Shown: one piece after another, positions 33,996 through 42,685 of the stretch
Layout of the letters: every line of letters begins with the position of its first letter
Position numbering within the stretch: the stretch's first letter is position 1
Assembly (NCBI RefSeq): GCF_002564045.1
Contig: NZ_PDJK01000002.1
Location: 4,402,001-4,466,000, forward strand
DNA length: 64,000 nt
Direction of reading: 5' to 3'
Source: Amycolatopsis sulphurea
GTDB lineage: Bacteria > Actinomycetota > Actinomycetes > Mycobacteriales > Pseudonocardiaceae
The notes under the pieces: model-generated
What the model saw: only the letters and a program-made list of their open reading frames with translations
The model's database searches: none
What the model was told of the DNA's origin: nothing
Program-made: the position numbers and the translations under genes

Positions 33996-34894
33996 GACGC
34001 TTGCCCTCCGCGCGAGGTGTTCTCGTGGTTCGGCGGCAGGGGCGCGGGCGCGGGTCGCAGACCGTTCTCCGAGACCGGACTGGCGGGCACGCCGGGCACT
34101 GCGCGCAGCACTTGCATCGGCTGGCTGGTGGCGGGTAGGCGCTGGGACAACGCGGGTGGCGATGCGTGTTCGGAGATGAGCATTTCCGCGATTTTGTGCG
34201 CGACCTGCCCGAGAGCCGAATGAGCCGGTCCGCTGCGACCCCACCGCACCGGACCGGGCCGTCCGCACAGCACTGCGGCGCCGTGCGGATCGTTGGGAAC
34301 GCGGCCCAGCGGCAGGACTCCGAGTTCGCGGGCGACTTCGGCAGTGGAGTACCCGTCGCCGACCAGCACCATCGCCGGATGCGCGGTCCATCGGCCGATG
34401 GCCGGCAGACGACGGGCGAGGTGCGCGAGGTCGTCGGCGTGCGCACGAGTCAGCAAGATCATCGCGTCGGCCGAGCGCACGATCGACATCGCCGGAGACC
34501 CGGCATCGATCCGGCCGCAGTCCACGATGACAACGGACTCCGGCGCGCTCGCCGCCGTCCGCAGGATGCCCACTCCAGTCGCTGGGTCGGCCAGCGCGGA
34601 CAACGCCGCTCGGGCGCGGTCCGCGTCCGGTGGCGCGGCCACCACCGGCAGCCCGCCCGGCAGAGCTTGCGTGTGCTGCCACACCAACGCCCGGTCGTCG
34701 TTGCGCCGGGCGGCGACCGCCAAGCTCACCAGCCCTGGGGCCGATTTCAGCGAGAACCGCGTACCGACGTCCCCGCCAGAGGGGTCAGCCTCCACCAGCA
34801 GCGCGCGCGTGGGCGCTGGCCAGCGCGCGGCCAGCGCGACCGAGAACGTGGTCACCCCAGGCGACCCTTTCACCGACAAGACCGCCACCAACAT
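33992..34894 (-). CDS. TadZ/CpaE-like MinD-type protein
   Basis: 300 residues from the ATG at 34894 overlapping the previous stop. The N-terminus VAVLSVKGSPGVTTFSVALA is a deviant MinD/ParA P-loop in which the signature lysine precedes a GSPGVTT loop. ALLVEADPSGGDVGTRF and VVIVDCGRIDAGSPA are the switch regions, and AMILLTRAHADDLAHL follows. CpaE/TadZ proteins position the pilus assembly complex at the pole. The C-terminal 60 residues are proline-rich. Its place just before tadA supports the call. Confidence 0.78.
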   Translation of the reverse strand: MLVAVLSVKGSPGVTTFSVALAARWPAPTRALLVEADPSGGDVGTRFSLKSAPGLVSLAVAARRNDDRALVWQHTQALPGGLPVVAAPPDADRARAALSALADPATGVGILRTAASAPESVVIVDCGRIDAGSPAMSIVRSADAMILLTRAHADDLAHLARRLPAIGRWTAHPAMVLVGDGYSTAEVARELGVLPLGRVPNDPHGAAVLCGRPGPVRWGRSGPAHSALGQVAHKIAEMLISEHASPPALSQRLPATSQPMQVLRAVPGVPASPVSENGLRPAPAPLPPNHENTSRGGQAS

Positions 34895-35607
34895 CACTGA
34901 CCCATCCCCGGAAGCATCACGATCGACAACTGGCCCGCGGGCACGGCGGCGACCTGGCGGGCGGCGGCCTGGCTCAGCTGCACCGACACCACAGTGATCT
35001 GCTGGTTCGGCGGCGAGGTCACGCTGGTGACCACCGCCGGCCACACCATCGTGGAGTCCGGCGTCGGAGGACCGGCCAGCGCGGCGCCCGCCTGGCCCGG
35101 CACGAACACCACAGACACGTGCGCGCCCGGCGACACCTCCACCGGGAACTGGCCCGCCTTCAACGACAACGCTGCGATCGCCTGCCCCGTTGCAGGAGCA
35201 CCGGCACCGCGCACCGCGTCCAAGGTCAGTAGCGCGCCGGCGGGAAGGCTCGCGGACATCGTCTTACCCACCACGCTGACCGCCTGGTTCGCATCCACAA
35301 CGGACACACCGGGGTCGACGGCGACGTTGACCTGCTTGAGATCCTGCACAGTCAGCACCTGCCCGACCGCCACCGGCCGAGCCAACGCCAAGACCGATTC
35401 GCGGTTTCCGGAGTTCAGCGACACCAGCAGGAAAGCGGAGGCGCACGCCAGCACAAGCAGCGCACCCAGCAGCAGGTGCGGGAGGCTGCGCCGCCGTTTC
35501 GTTCCGCGCAGCCGCGAGGCAGGCTTCTTGCCGTCCGAGACCCAGGGACCGCTGGCCGACTTCGTGTGTCGGTCGCTGTTCGGCTGGGTCGAGATGTTCG
35601 TGGTCAC
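34894..35607 (-). CDS. CpaB/RcpC-like SAF-domain protein
   Basis: 237 residues from a GTG at 35607, chosen because GGAGGAGG lies 8 bases upstream; longer starts lack this. One membrane helix (LLLGALLVLACASAFLLVSL) is followed by a SAF domain (ALARPVAVGQVLTVQDLKQV, SLPAGALLTLDAV) and a beta-rich end (FPVEVSPGAHVSVVFVPGQ). RcpC/CpaB proteins act in the Tad secretion channel, and in actinobacteria probably at the wall. The stop overlaps the start of the MinD-like gene. Confidence 0.8.
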   Translation of the reverse strand: MTTNISTQPNSDRHTKSASGPWVSDGKKPASRLRGTKRRRSLPHLLLGALLVLACASAFLLVSLNSGNRESVLALARPVAVGQVLTVQDLKQVNVAVDPGVSVVDANQAVSVVGKTMSASLPAGALLTLDAVRGAGAPATGQAIAALSLKAGQFPVEVSPGAHVSVVFVPGQAGAALAGPPTPDSTMVWPAVVTSVTSPPNQQITVVSVQLSQAAARQVAAVPAGQLSIVMLPGMGQ

Positions 35608-35722
35608 GCCGGTACCTCCTCCGGGCATGGGAGTAGTGCGCCGCGTCGCCAAGGTTCTTCAGCGAGCGGAAGGACGAGTTGTTGTTTGTGTTGTTATGAA
35701 AGGAGGTGCTACCCGAGCGAGG

Positions 35723-36775
35723 TCAGCCGCCGCCGTTGTTGAGGGCTTGGGACTCCGCGACACGGAGGACCGCGTTACCGGTCGTGGTCAGGCCCGGGAA
35801 CGTTCCGCCTTGGCCTGCACCGGCCCAGGCGACTGTCCAGCGCACCGTCGCGGCGACCGGGAACGCTTGCCCCGCTTGCTTTGCGGACGAGGTGCGGTAG
35901 GTGTGGCCGCAGTCCGGCGAGGGAGCTTTCGGATCACTGCCCGTTCGGAACGGTGTACCCGCCCCAGTACACGTCACGGTGCTGCCGTCGCCCATGGACC
36001 ACGTCACAGACGTCGGTGTCGCGGTAGCTGTCACGGATACACCCGGCACGGAGGCTGTCGCCGACACTGGCCCCCACCCGCTCGCCAACCACATCCACGT
36101 CGGCAGGTTCACCAGTTGATCACCGACAGGGTTCGCCGCGATCGTCGGTGTGGGCAGCCGCAACTGTTTGCGCGCCATCTGCGCCAACTCGGCTGGTGAG
36201 GGCAACTGTGCCTGCACTGGCTGCTGCCCATCCGCGATCCACTTCGGCGGCCGATATAGGGCGTCGACGGCACCCGGACCGGCGCACTTCCATACGTACC
36301 AGGCACCTTGCGGCCCCTGGGCCGGTTGAGCGGCCTGCGCGAGCACCACGCCACCTGCTGCGGGGCGCGTCAACACAGCAGATTGAGAGGTCCCGGTGTC
36401 TGCGTTCAACGGTTTGGCGACCGCGGCGGTGATCACGCCGCCGGATGGAGGCTGGAAGTCGCTTTTCACGTACGAGCACTTCGCCAGGTTCGAGTTTCCG
36501 TCGATGAGCGTGTCGCCGGGGCCGCTATGGCTCGTGTCGGGATTGCCCGTGCCCGGACGCTCTGGCTTGCGGCCGGTTCCCGGTTTGGCGCCATCTCCCG
36601 GGTTGCTCGGCTTGGTGTCGCCGCCTCTGCCCGCACCAAGGTCACAGACCGGCGCGGGCGTTTGGTTGCACGTGGTGCTGCCGTAGCCATCGTCAGCGAG
36701 AGCTGGTCCGGCGGCGCAGATACCGCCGACGACCACTATTCCTGTCGCAATCGAGACACGTCGTAGTTTCAACAT
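35723..36775 (-). CDS. Secreted protein of the Tad operon, PKD-like C-terminus
   Basis: 350 residues from the ATG at 36775. A signal peptide (RRVSIATGIVVVGGICAAG then PALA) is followed by a Gly/Pro-rich stretch with one cysteine pair (CNQTPAPVC), a globular middle and a beta-rich domain. That domain's TSVTWSMGDGSTVTCTGAG, DCGHTYR and TVRWTVAWAG resemble a PKD-type Ig fold. Similar exported proteins accompany actinobacterial Tad loci. It probably acts outside the membrane, perhaps in passing the pilus through the wall. Its start overlaps the lipoprotein stop. Confidence 0.7.
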   Translation of the reverse strand: MLKLRRVSIATGIVVVGGICAAGPALADDGYGSTTCNQTPAPVCDLGAGRGGDTKPSNPGDGAKPGTGRKPERPGTGNPDTSHSGPGDTLIDGNSNLAKCSYVKSDFQPPSGGVITAAVAKPLNADTGTSQSAVLTRPAAGGVVLAQAAQPAQGPQGAWYVWKCAGPGAVDALYRPPKWIADGQQPVQAQLPSPAELAQMARKQLRLPTPTIAANPVGDQLVNLPTWMWLASGWGPVSATASVPGVSVTATATPTSVTWSMGDGSTVTCTGAGTPFRTGSDPKAPSPDCGHTYRTSSAKQAGQAFPVAATVRWTVAWAGAGQGGTFPGLTTTGNAVLRVAESQALNNGGG

Positions 36776-37371
36776 GTCCCCGCCCCATGGACGCCGTACT
36801 CCGAGACCTTCCATGATCCGTCGGCCTGCTTCTGGGCAATGGCGTTAATGAGGTGTCGGCCGCCCGGGGTGTCGTTGGCCAGTTGCCCGGTGGTGGCCTT
36901 GTACTTCAGCCAGTTCGTACTGTCGGAGCAATCGGTGATCACGATCTTGTTCGGGTCGTCGGGAGGTTCGGCAGAGGACACCGAAGGCTCGTACGTGGGT
37001 TCGCCCTTGGTGATCAGGCCGTTGTAGTGATCTGCGTACAAGGCCCGCGACATGTTCGTCAGCGCGATTCCCGTCGCATACCGTCCCAGCTTCGGCGACT
37101 GCCAGTCGGACGTGGTCCCGGCGGTGACGAAGTCCCGCCACATGCCGCGGTAGGACGCGAGGGCATCCTGCTTGGCTTTGCCCGCAACGGGCGATGCAGT
37201 GGCCGGTCCAGCCGATGTCGGCTGGACCGGTCCGGTGGGCAGGGTTGTCGTGCCAGGCGATGAAGAGGCGGTGCCGGCACCGCAGGCGGCGACGATCACC
37301 AGCATGGCCCCGAGCCCGAGCATCGACCCGATCTGGTGCCCGCCTACGATCACGGCCTTGGAAGCCACCAC
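36769..37371 (-). CDS. Putative lipoprotein, first gene of the Tad operon
   Basis: 200 residues from a GTG at 37371 (GGGG upstream; an ATG at 37323 is the alternative). The signal sequence MLGLGAMLVIVAACGAG has a lipobox (VAAC) and is followed by a Ser/Thr/Pro-rich linker. The mature domain (KQDALASYRGMWRDFVTAG then KLGRYATGIALTNMSRALY, then CSDSTNWLKYKATTG and GSWKVSEYGVHGAG) looks like a small NTF2-type cone fold; this is a judgement by eye. Lipid-anchored outside the membrane, its role in the pilus apparatus is unknown. Confidence 0.68.
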   Translation of the reverse strand: MVASKAVIVGGHQIGSMLGLGAMLVIVAACGAGTASSSPGTTTLPTGPVQPTSAGPATASPVAGKAKQDALASYRGMWRDFVTAGTTSDWQSPKLGRYATGIALTNMSRALYADHYNGLITKGEPTYEPSVSSAEPPDDPNKIVITDCSDSTNWLKYKATTGQLANDTPGGRHLINAIAQKQADGSWKVSEYGVHGAGTC

Positions 37372-37469
37372 GCCCCACCCCCGGACATCAATGAAGATCG
37401 TCGTTCTCACTGTGGTACAGACCACGACTACACCACTCGCCCGGTCGACTGCAAAGCGTGTATGTGACT

Positions 37470-37481
37470 GACTTTAAAGTC
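37470..37481. promoter_or_regulatory. 12-bp palindrome in the divergent tad promoter region
   Basis: GACTTTAAAGTC is a perfect palindrome in the 246-base gap between the leftward tad operon and the rightward prepilin peptidase gene. Its position suits an operator controlling both, though no protein can be assigned to it. Confidence 0.4.
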
Positions 37482-37617
37482 GGAATGGGGTTTCAACAGA
37501 TCTTCACTCTTTCGAGGCACGGGTATCACTGTCTGAGGTTGCCGCGGGTGAGACTGAGGCGTGGCCAGCAGCTTTCCGGAGGTGGAGGTTGGCACATCGA
37601 CTACCAGAAGTAACTGA

Positions 37618-38271
37618 TTGCGGCGCTGGCTGATGCTCACCTTGTTCACTGCGGCGTGGGCAGGCATGGGGATCCTCGCGGGCGCGGCATCGGCGTTCGG
37701 CGTTTCACGCCTGCTCCGGGTGGCTCCACCTGCGGGCAATGCAACGCGGCTCACGACTGCGGTGCTGACCGCACTCGCGTTCGGTGCACTTGCCTGGCAC
37801 TTCGGTCACCAGTTCGATTTGCTGCCGTACAGTGTCCTCGCCGCACTCGGAGTCGAACTCTGCGTGATCGATACCCTCGAGCAACGGCTACCCAGCGTGC
37901 TCATCTATTCGGGTATCGTCGTCGTCGGGGCACTTCTGGCTACTTCGGCGATCCTTCATTCCAGAGGGCCGGATCTCCTGCGCGCCCTGGTCGGAATGGT
38001 GATCATCGCCCTGCTTTACCTCGTACTCGCGCTGGCGTCCGGAGGCGGGCTCGGTGCCGGCGACGTGAGACTGGGCGGTCTGCTCGGCCTGGCGCTCGGC
38101 TGGCTGAGCTGGTCGGCACTCGCCACGGCTACCGTCCTCGGCTGGTTCGCAGCCGCCCTGGTGTGGCTGCTGCTTCGAGCGACTCGACGACGGCAGCAGG
38201 GCTCATTGCTTCCGATGGGGCCGTTCCTGCTGCTCGGTGCTTTCATCACGATCACGGCCGTTCCGACATGA
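37618..38271 (+). CDS. TadV-like prepilin peptidase (A24 family)
   Basis: 217 residues from a TTG at 37618; an ATG at 37633 is an alternative, and neither has a clear ribosome site. About six hydrophobic helices. The two catalytic aspartates of A24 aspartic proteases are visible in CVIDTLEQRLPS and GGGLGAGDVRLGGLLGLAL (the GxGD motif). It lacks the N-terminal methylase domain, like other TadV/CpaA enzymes. It should cleave the Flp and TadE leaders. It is transcribed divergently from the rest of the locus. Confidence 0.85.
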   Translation: MRRWLMLTLFTAAWAGMGILAGAASAFGVSRLLRVAPPAGNATRLTTAVLTALAFGALAWHFGHQFDLLPYSVLAALGVELCVIDTLEQRLPSVLIYSGIVVVGALLATSAILHSRGPDLLRALVGMVIIALLYLVLALASGGGLGAGDVRLGGLLGLALGWLSWSALATATVLGWFAAALVWLLLRATRRRQQGSLLPMGPFLLLGAFITITAVPT

Positions 38272-38537
38272 CGTTGCTCCGTCTGCGACATCAACGACGA
38301 GGCTCGGCGGACCGCTCCGGAGGCCGGTTGCCGTCGGGCTTGCGTGACCACGCCGGAGAATCTCCGCCATCGCCCCGCACCCGTGGTGCTGGGCGCCCGG
38401 CTGAGATACGGGCCAGTTCGCTCCACCGCATCTGGCTGGTGAAACCAGACGGTCCACGACCGCCCGTCGACCGGTTGTCACTCACCTTGCGCAGTCCTGC
38501 CCCCCGTGCCCGACCGCTGCGGGGAAGACAGCGATGA
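38268..38537 (+). CDS. Possible small basic protein after the prepilin peptidase
   Basis: 89 residues from an ATG overlapping the upstream stop (ATGA). It is very rich in Arg, Pro and Ser (for example PSGLRDHAGESPPSPRTRG) with no domain. The overlap suggests translation, but composition alone could give such a frame in this DNA. Confidence 0.3.
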   Translation: MTLLRLRHQRRGSADRSGGRLPSGLRDHAGESPPSPRTRGAGRPAEIRASSLHRIWLVKPDGPRPPVDRLSLTLRSPAPRARPLRGRQR

Positions 38538-39004
38538 CCGTTCCCACGCCACGCGGGAACACATGTTCGATCGTAAGACCTGATCCGTGCAGGTCAAAGG
38601 CGCGAGCCGTCCTCTCGCTTTAAGCGAGAGCTTTTCCGACAACTTGAGAGAACCGGGTCTACGGCGTAACCGATCTGGGTGAATTTCCCCGCCTCTCGCG
38701 CTACCGTGCCGGTCGGCACCACCGGCTCGGCCGGTCAGCTGGATCCGGTAGGAGCGGTCGACCAGTCCTCGGCGTCATCGAAGAGCTTCTCCCTAGCCTC
38801 CCCGGACCTGTTCCAGGCGAAGCTGCGGGTCCTCGGCGGCTCACGTTGCTGTGCTGCCGCTCCGTCTTGCTGACGACTTTTCTTGTGGCTCTTCTGGTGA
38901 CGCGGACGTTCGATCACGAAGCATGTCGCCGATCGCAGTGATCCCCAGCAAAGACACCCAAGTCGCGACGTTGATGGGTTGGCCTACCGCGATGGCCGCC
39001 CCTG
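38538..39004. other. Intergenic region before the CRISPR array
   Basis: 467 bases with a terminator near its left end and no gene-like frame. It lies at the leader-distal end of the array, so it is not expected to be a leader. Confidence 0.4.
38612..38634 (+). terminator. Hairpin terminator after the prepilin peptidase unit
   Basis: CTCTCGCTT (38612-38620) pairs with AAGCGAGAG (38622-38630) around a single T, followed by CTTTT. The 9-bp stem with a short T-run suits a factor-independent terminator. Confidence 0.6.
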
Positions 39005-39554
39005 GCCGCAATGGAGTCCGGCGCTGTGCGCCGGAGGCACCAGCACGCGCCGCCAAGCGATGTGCGGCCCTTCGTCCCGCTCACCGCAATGGAGTCCGGC
39101 GCTGTGCGCCGGAGGCACATCCCGGAATGGATCGACGAGGCGAAGCGGCGAAACGCCGCAATGGAGTCCGGCGCTGTGCGCCGGAGGCACATCGACGGCG
39201 CCGCCGAACCCGGGGAGGCCTCGGCGTGCCGCAATGGAGTCCGGCGCTGTGCGCCGGAGGCACATCCCGGAATGGATCGACGAGGCGAAGCGGCGAAACG
39301 CCGCAATGGAGTCCGGCGCTGTGCGCCGGAGGCACATCGACGGCGCCGCCGAACCCGGGGAGGCCTCGGCGTGCCGCAATGGAGTCCGGCGCTGTGCGCC
39401 GGAGGCACCGCTGAGCTAATCGCGCGAGGTGGAGACGGGATTCGAAGCCGCAATGGAGTCCGGCGCTGTGCGCCGGAGGCACGGTGCCGACCGCGGTGAT
39501 CGGGGCAACCCGGTCCGGGCCGCAATGGAGTCCGGCGCTGTGCGCCGGAGGCAC
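39005..39554 (-). CRISPR. CRISPR array, leader-distal part: 8 repeats, 7 spacers
   Basis: 36-base repeats at 39005, 39083, 39155, 39228, 39300, 39373, 39447 and 39519. Each begins GCCGCAATGG on the plus strand, carries the hairpin TCCGGCGC-TGT-GCGCCGGA and ends AGGCAC. The second copy starts with A in place of G. Spacers are 36-42 bases. Spacers 2 and 3 are repeated exactly as spacers 4 and 5. The array is interrupted by an insertion sequence right after the eighth repeat and continues at 41283. Transcription is probably leftward, because cas2 and the presumed leader lie at the right end. Confidence 0.97.
39119..39408. repeat. 145-bp tandem duplication inside the array
   Basis: 39119-39263 (spacer, repeat, spacer, repeat) is duplicated exactly at 39264-39408, so two spacers are present twice. 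This reflects recombination or slippage between repeats rather than new acquisition. Confidence 0.95.
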
Positions 39555-39572
39555 TAGCCCGCCGCTTTCGTG
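39555..39572 (+). repeat. Left terminal inverted repeat of the insertion sequence
   Basis: 18 bases, TAGCCCG at the tip and CTTTCGTG inside. It pairs with 41232-41249 with three central mismatches. Confidence 0.75.
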
Positions 39573-39676
39573 CCGATTCGGCGTGATGGGTGTCAATACA
39601 GGAGAAAGGTGCTCTGAGCTGCAAGGATATGACTTGTCGAGGGTCATGTCCGAACCAGCACAGGAGCACCTTTCTG

Positions 39677-41074
39677 GTGAGCAAGCCTACCGGGGCCTAC
39701 CCATCGTTGACGGTCGACACCACGGGAACAGTGATCGTGTCGCAGGCAGGAGCGACACTGCTGACCACCACGGTGACCAAAACCGGCCTTTACCAGGCAC
39801 TCTCGACAGCCATGGCCCGCTGGCGGCACCCCAACGCCATCCACGACCCCGCCAAGATCATCTGCGACCTGGCCGTCACACTGGCTCTGGGCGGTGACTG
39901 CCTGGCCGACATTTCCATCCTGCGCGCCGAACCCGGCTTGTTCGGCCCGGTCGCCTCCGACCCCACCGTCTCCCGTCTGATTGCCACCCTCGCCGACGAC
40001 GTCAACGCGGCACTGGCCGCGATCAACACCGCCCGCGCCACCACACGAGCAACCGCCTGGACACTGGCCGGCGACCAGGCGCCCGACCACAACATCACCC
40101 CCGAGCACCCGGTGATCGTCGACCTGGACGCCACCCTGCTCACCGCCCACTCCGACAAGGAGTCCGCAGCACCAACCTTCAAGCGGGGCTACGGTTTTCA
40201 CCCGTTGTGCTCGTTCGTCGACCACGGTGCCAACGGCACCGGCGAACCACTCGCGTTCCTGCTACGCCCCGGCAACGCGGGCTCCAACACCGCCGCCGAC
40301 CACATCACCGTCACCCGCGATGCGTTGCGGCAACTGCCTTTCACCGCCAAGGGCGGACGCGTCGGCCGAAAAGTGTTGATCCGCACCGACGCCGCCGGGG
40401 CCACCCACGACTTCCTGGACTGGCTGGTCGCCCGGAAACTGGGCTACTCACTCGGATTCACCCTGCCCGACGACGCCGTCGAGCGCCTGGCCCGCATCCC
40501 ACGGCAGGCATGGACTCCGGCCTACGACGACGACCGCATCCCCCGTGATGGGGCCTGGGTCGCCGAGGCCACCGGAGTCCTGGACCTGACGGGCTGGCCG
40601 AAAGGGATGCGGGTCATCGTCCGCAAGGAACGACCGCACCCCGGCGCGCAGTTGCGGTTCACCGACGCCGACGGGCTGAGGCTGACCGCGTTCGCCACCA
40701 ACACACCCCGCGGACAACTCGCCGATCTGGAGTTGCGGCACCGCCGACGGGCACGTGCCGAGGACCGCATCCGCGGCTGCAAGGCCACCGGTCTGACCAA
40801 CCTGCCCATGCGCGGATTCGCCCACAACCAGATCTGGGTCGCGATCGTCGCGTTGGCGGTCGAGCTGACCGCATGGACCCAGATACTCGCCCTCACCGGC
40901 CACCACGCCCGCAGATGGGAGCCCAAACGCCTGCGGCTACGCCTGTTCTCCATCGCCGGGCGCATCGCCTGCCACGCCAGGCGGGTCCACCTCCGGCTGG
41001 CCGGCCACGCGCCCTGGGCTGATCTGGTCCTGACCGCCTACCAGCGCCTACACGACCTACCGCGACTGGCTTGA
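39677..41074 (+). CDS. IS1380-family transposase
   Basis: 465 residues from a GTG at 39677 with AGGAG upstream; the open frame extends to 39590. The DDE-type core shows VIVDLDATLLTAHSDKESA (first Asp), KVLIRTDAAGATHDFLDWL (second Asp) and RHRRRARAEDRIRGCKATGL (catalytic Glu in the AEDRI region). It ends with a basic, helical C-terminus. The length is typical of IS1380 transposases. The frame is intact, so the element may be active. It lies inside the CRISPR array between the eighth and ninth repeats. Confidence 0.9.
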   Translation: MSKPTGAYPSLTVDTTGTVIVSQAGATLLTTTVTKTGLYQALSTAMARWRHPNAIHDPAKIICDLAVTLALGGDCLADISILRAEPGLFGPVASDPTVSRLIATLADDVNAALAAINTARATTRATAWTLAGDQAPDHNITPEHPVIVDLDATLLTAHSDKESAAPTFKRGYGFHPLCSFVDHGANGTGEPLAFLLRPGNAGSNTAADHITVTRDALRQLPFTAKGGRVGRKVLIRTDAAGATHDFLDWLVARKLGYSLGFTLPDDAVERLARIPRQAWTPAYDDDRIPRDGAWVAEATGVLDLTGWPKGMRVIVRKERPHPGAQLRFTDADGLRLTAFATNTPRGQLADLELRHRRRARAEDRIRGCKATGLTNLPMRGFAHNQIWVAIVALAVELTAWTQILALTGHHARRWEPKRLRLRLFSIAGRIACHARRVHLRLAGHAPWADLVLTAYQRLHDLPRLA

Positions 41075-41231
41075 CCAGCCAGAACCCTGTTCCTACGAAC
41101 AACCAGCATCACCATCGGGCAGTGGAACCCGGCGACACCCGGTCGACAGCGGGCCATCTTGGCCATCCCGAACAACGGAAGGAGCACGCGCAACAGCCAC
41201 TGGTCGCGGTCTCAAGCCCGGCCGTCACCCA

Positions 41232-41249
41232 CACGAAAGATCCGGGCTA
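41232..41249 (-). repeat. Right terminal inverted repeat of the insertion sequence
   Basis: Ends in CGGGCTA and complements the left terminal repeat at 15 of 18 positions. Confidence 0.75.
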
Positions 41250-41282
41250 GGCGGGAGAACCGCCTGTCGCCTCGGTTCCGGC

Positions 41283-42221
41283 GCCGCAATGGAGTCCGGC
41301 GCTGTGCGCCGGAGGCACATCCGGATCATGGACCTAAGGTTTTTTGCCTCTACCTATAGCCGCAATGGAGTCCGGCGCTGTGCGCCGGAGGCACACCCGG
41401 TGCGGTGAGGACCGGGTTGCCGACTACGCGTGGCCGCAATGGAGTCCGGCGCTGTGCGCCGGAGGCACGGAGGCGTCTCTGAGGCGGCGGCTCGCACGTG
41501 ACACGCCGCAATGGAGTCCGGCGCTGTGCGCCGGAGGCACCGCAGGGCGGGCCCCCCTACAGCATCGAGAGTTATCGCCGCAATGGAGTCCGGCGCTGTG
41601 CGCCGGAGGCACCTGGAGCAGCCCGGCGAGCTGCTCGCTCAGGAAGTCGCCGCAATGGAGTCCGGCGCTGTGCGCCGGAGGCACATCGCGACGTCGCCGA
41701 CGAGCTGCAGCGGATTGCACCGGAGACGCCGCAATGGAGTCCGGCGCTGTGCGCCGGAGGCACCCCGAAACTCAGAGGGAAGGTCAGCCGACCTTGTTCA
41801 TGCGGCCGCAATGGAGTCCGGCGCTGTGCGCCGGAGGCACAAGCTCCTGGACGCCCAGGCATTCACGCACGGACAGATCGTGCCGCAATGGAGTCCGGCG
41901 CTGTGCGCCGGAGGCACTCCGGCGGTTCCGGACTGGTGTCACCCGCCGCTTCTTTTGCGCCGCAATGGAGTCCGGCGCTGTGCGCCGGAGGCACAACCCG
42001 AAACACCACCGAGCCGCCGCGTGGAGGGCTCGGGCCGCAATGGAGTCCGGCGCTGTGCGCCGGAGGCACCTCACCGGAACCGCTCAGGCACACCGACACT
42101 TAGAATCTAGGCCGCAATGGAGTCCGGCGCTGTGCGCCGGAGGCACTCCGGGAGCGCCGCGCCGAAACTGGCGCCCGCCGACCACGCCGCAATGGAGTCC
42201 GGCGCTGTGCGCCGGAGGCAC
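41283..42221 (-). CRISPR. CRISPR array, leader-proximal part: 13 repeats, 12 spacers
   Basis: Same 36-base repeat as at 39005-39554, at 41283, 41359, 41433, 41505, 41577, 41649, 41728, 41805, 41882, 41959, 42034, 42111 and 42186, all identical. Spacers are 36-43 bases and all different. With the left part this makes 21 repeats in one array. Several spacers read as coding-like sequence, as expected for phage or plasmid genes. The array lies 170 bases from cas2; transcription is probably leftward from the 42222-42391 side. Confidence 0.97.
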
Positions 42222-42391
42222 GGCTCGCTGGTTTTGCGGGTCGTGACCTGGGATTTTACTCCAGGATGCGAGCGGTCGTCGGTGCAGGCTGTGAATTGGC
42301 TGGGGTGTGGCTGGGCTGGGGTGGGTTTTGGGGGTCTGATCTGTGTGCGAGCGGTGGCTGGGGGTTGGGTGGGTACTGGACCGCTCGCGGT
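42222..42391 (-). promoter_or_regulatory. Presumed CRISPR leader
   Basis: 170 gene-free bases between the last repeat and the cas2 stop, rich in GGGT/TGGG runs on the plus strand. Its place next to cas2, and the fact that the only variant repeat and the duplicated spacers lie at the opposite end, identify this as the integration end. Promoter elements were not recognised. Confidence 0.6.
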
Positions 42392-42679
42392 TCATACGAT
42401 CTTGGCGCGAGGGTTCGGAAGCGTGCGGGGTTTTCCGAGGGTATGGATGGGTGGCGCGGACGGGATCGGGCCGAGGTCGATGTGGATGATGCTGTCGTGA
42501 GCCAGGTCGATGACGTCGGTGGCGCGTGATTCGAGTTCGGCTCGTTCGGCGGGGGACAGGTCGCAGAGGAAGACCGAGTATTGGAGGCGTTCGCCGTGGT
42601 CTTCCATGAGTGTGCAGACTCGTCTGAGCCTTGCGGGGTCGGCGATGTCGTAGGCGATGACGTATCGATGCCGGGCCAT
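42392..42679 (-). CDS. cas2: Cas2
   Basis: 95 residues. RYVIAYDIADPARLRRVCTL carries the conserved aspartate of the Cas2 ferredoxin fold, and HGERLQYSVFLCDLSPAERA is the typical second strand and helix. Cas2 dimers bridge Cas1 dimers in the spacer-integration complex. Six bases separate it from the cas4-cas1 fusion upstream, the standard adaptation module order. Confidence 0.95.
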   Translation of the reverse strand: MARHRYVIAYDIADPARLRRVCTLMEDHGERLQYSVFLCDLSPAERAELESRATDVIDLAHDSIIHIDLGPIPSAPPIHTLGKPRTLPNPRAKIV

Positions 42680-42685
42680 GGGTTT

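Larger units (their letters stand above)
39555..41249 (+). mobile_element. IS1380-family insertion sequence splitting the CRISPR array
   Basis: 1695 bases with one transposase gene. The left end TAGCCCGCCGCTTTCGTG (39555-39572) matches the complement of the right end CACGAAAGATCCGGGCTA (41232-41249) at 15 of 18 positions. Size and transposase fit IS1380. The left end abuts the eighth repeat, and 33 bases remain between the right end and the ninth repeat, close to one spacer length. No target duplication was recognised. Confidence 0.85.

Noticed and set aside
39540..41260. A target-site duplication for the IS1380 element
   Set aside because: The bases flanking the two ends (GCAC on the left, GGCG on the right) do not match, so no duplication is claimed.
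41344..42246. Long open frames through the CRISPR repeats, encoding repeated peptides such as AMESGAVRRRH
   Set aside because: These arise because the 36-base repeat lacks stop codons; the array structure explains them.
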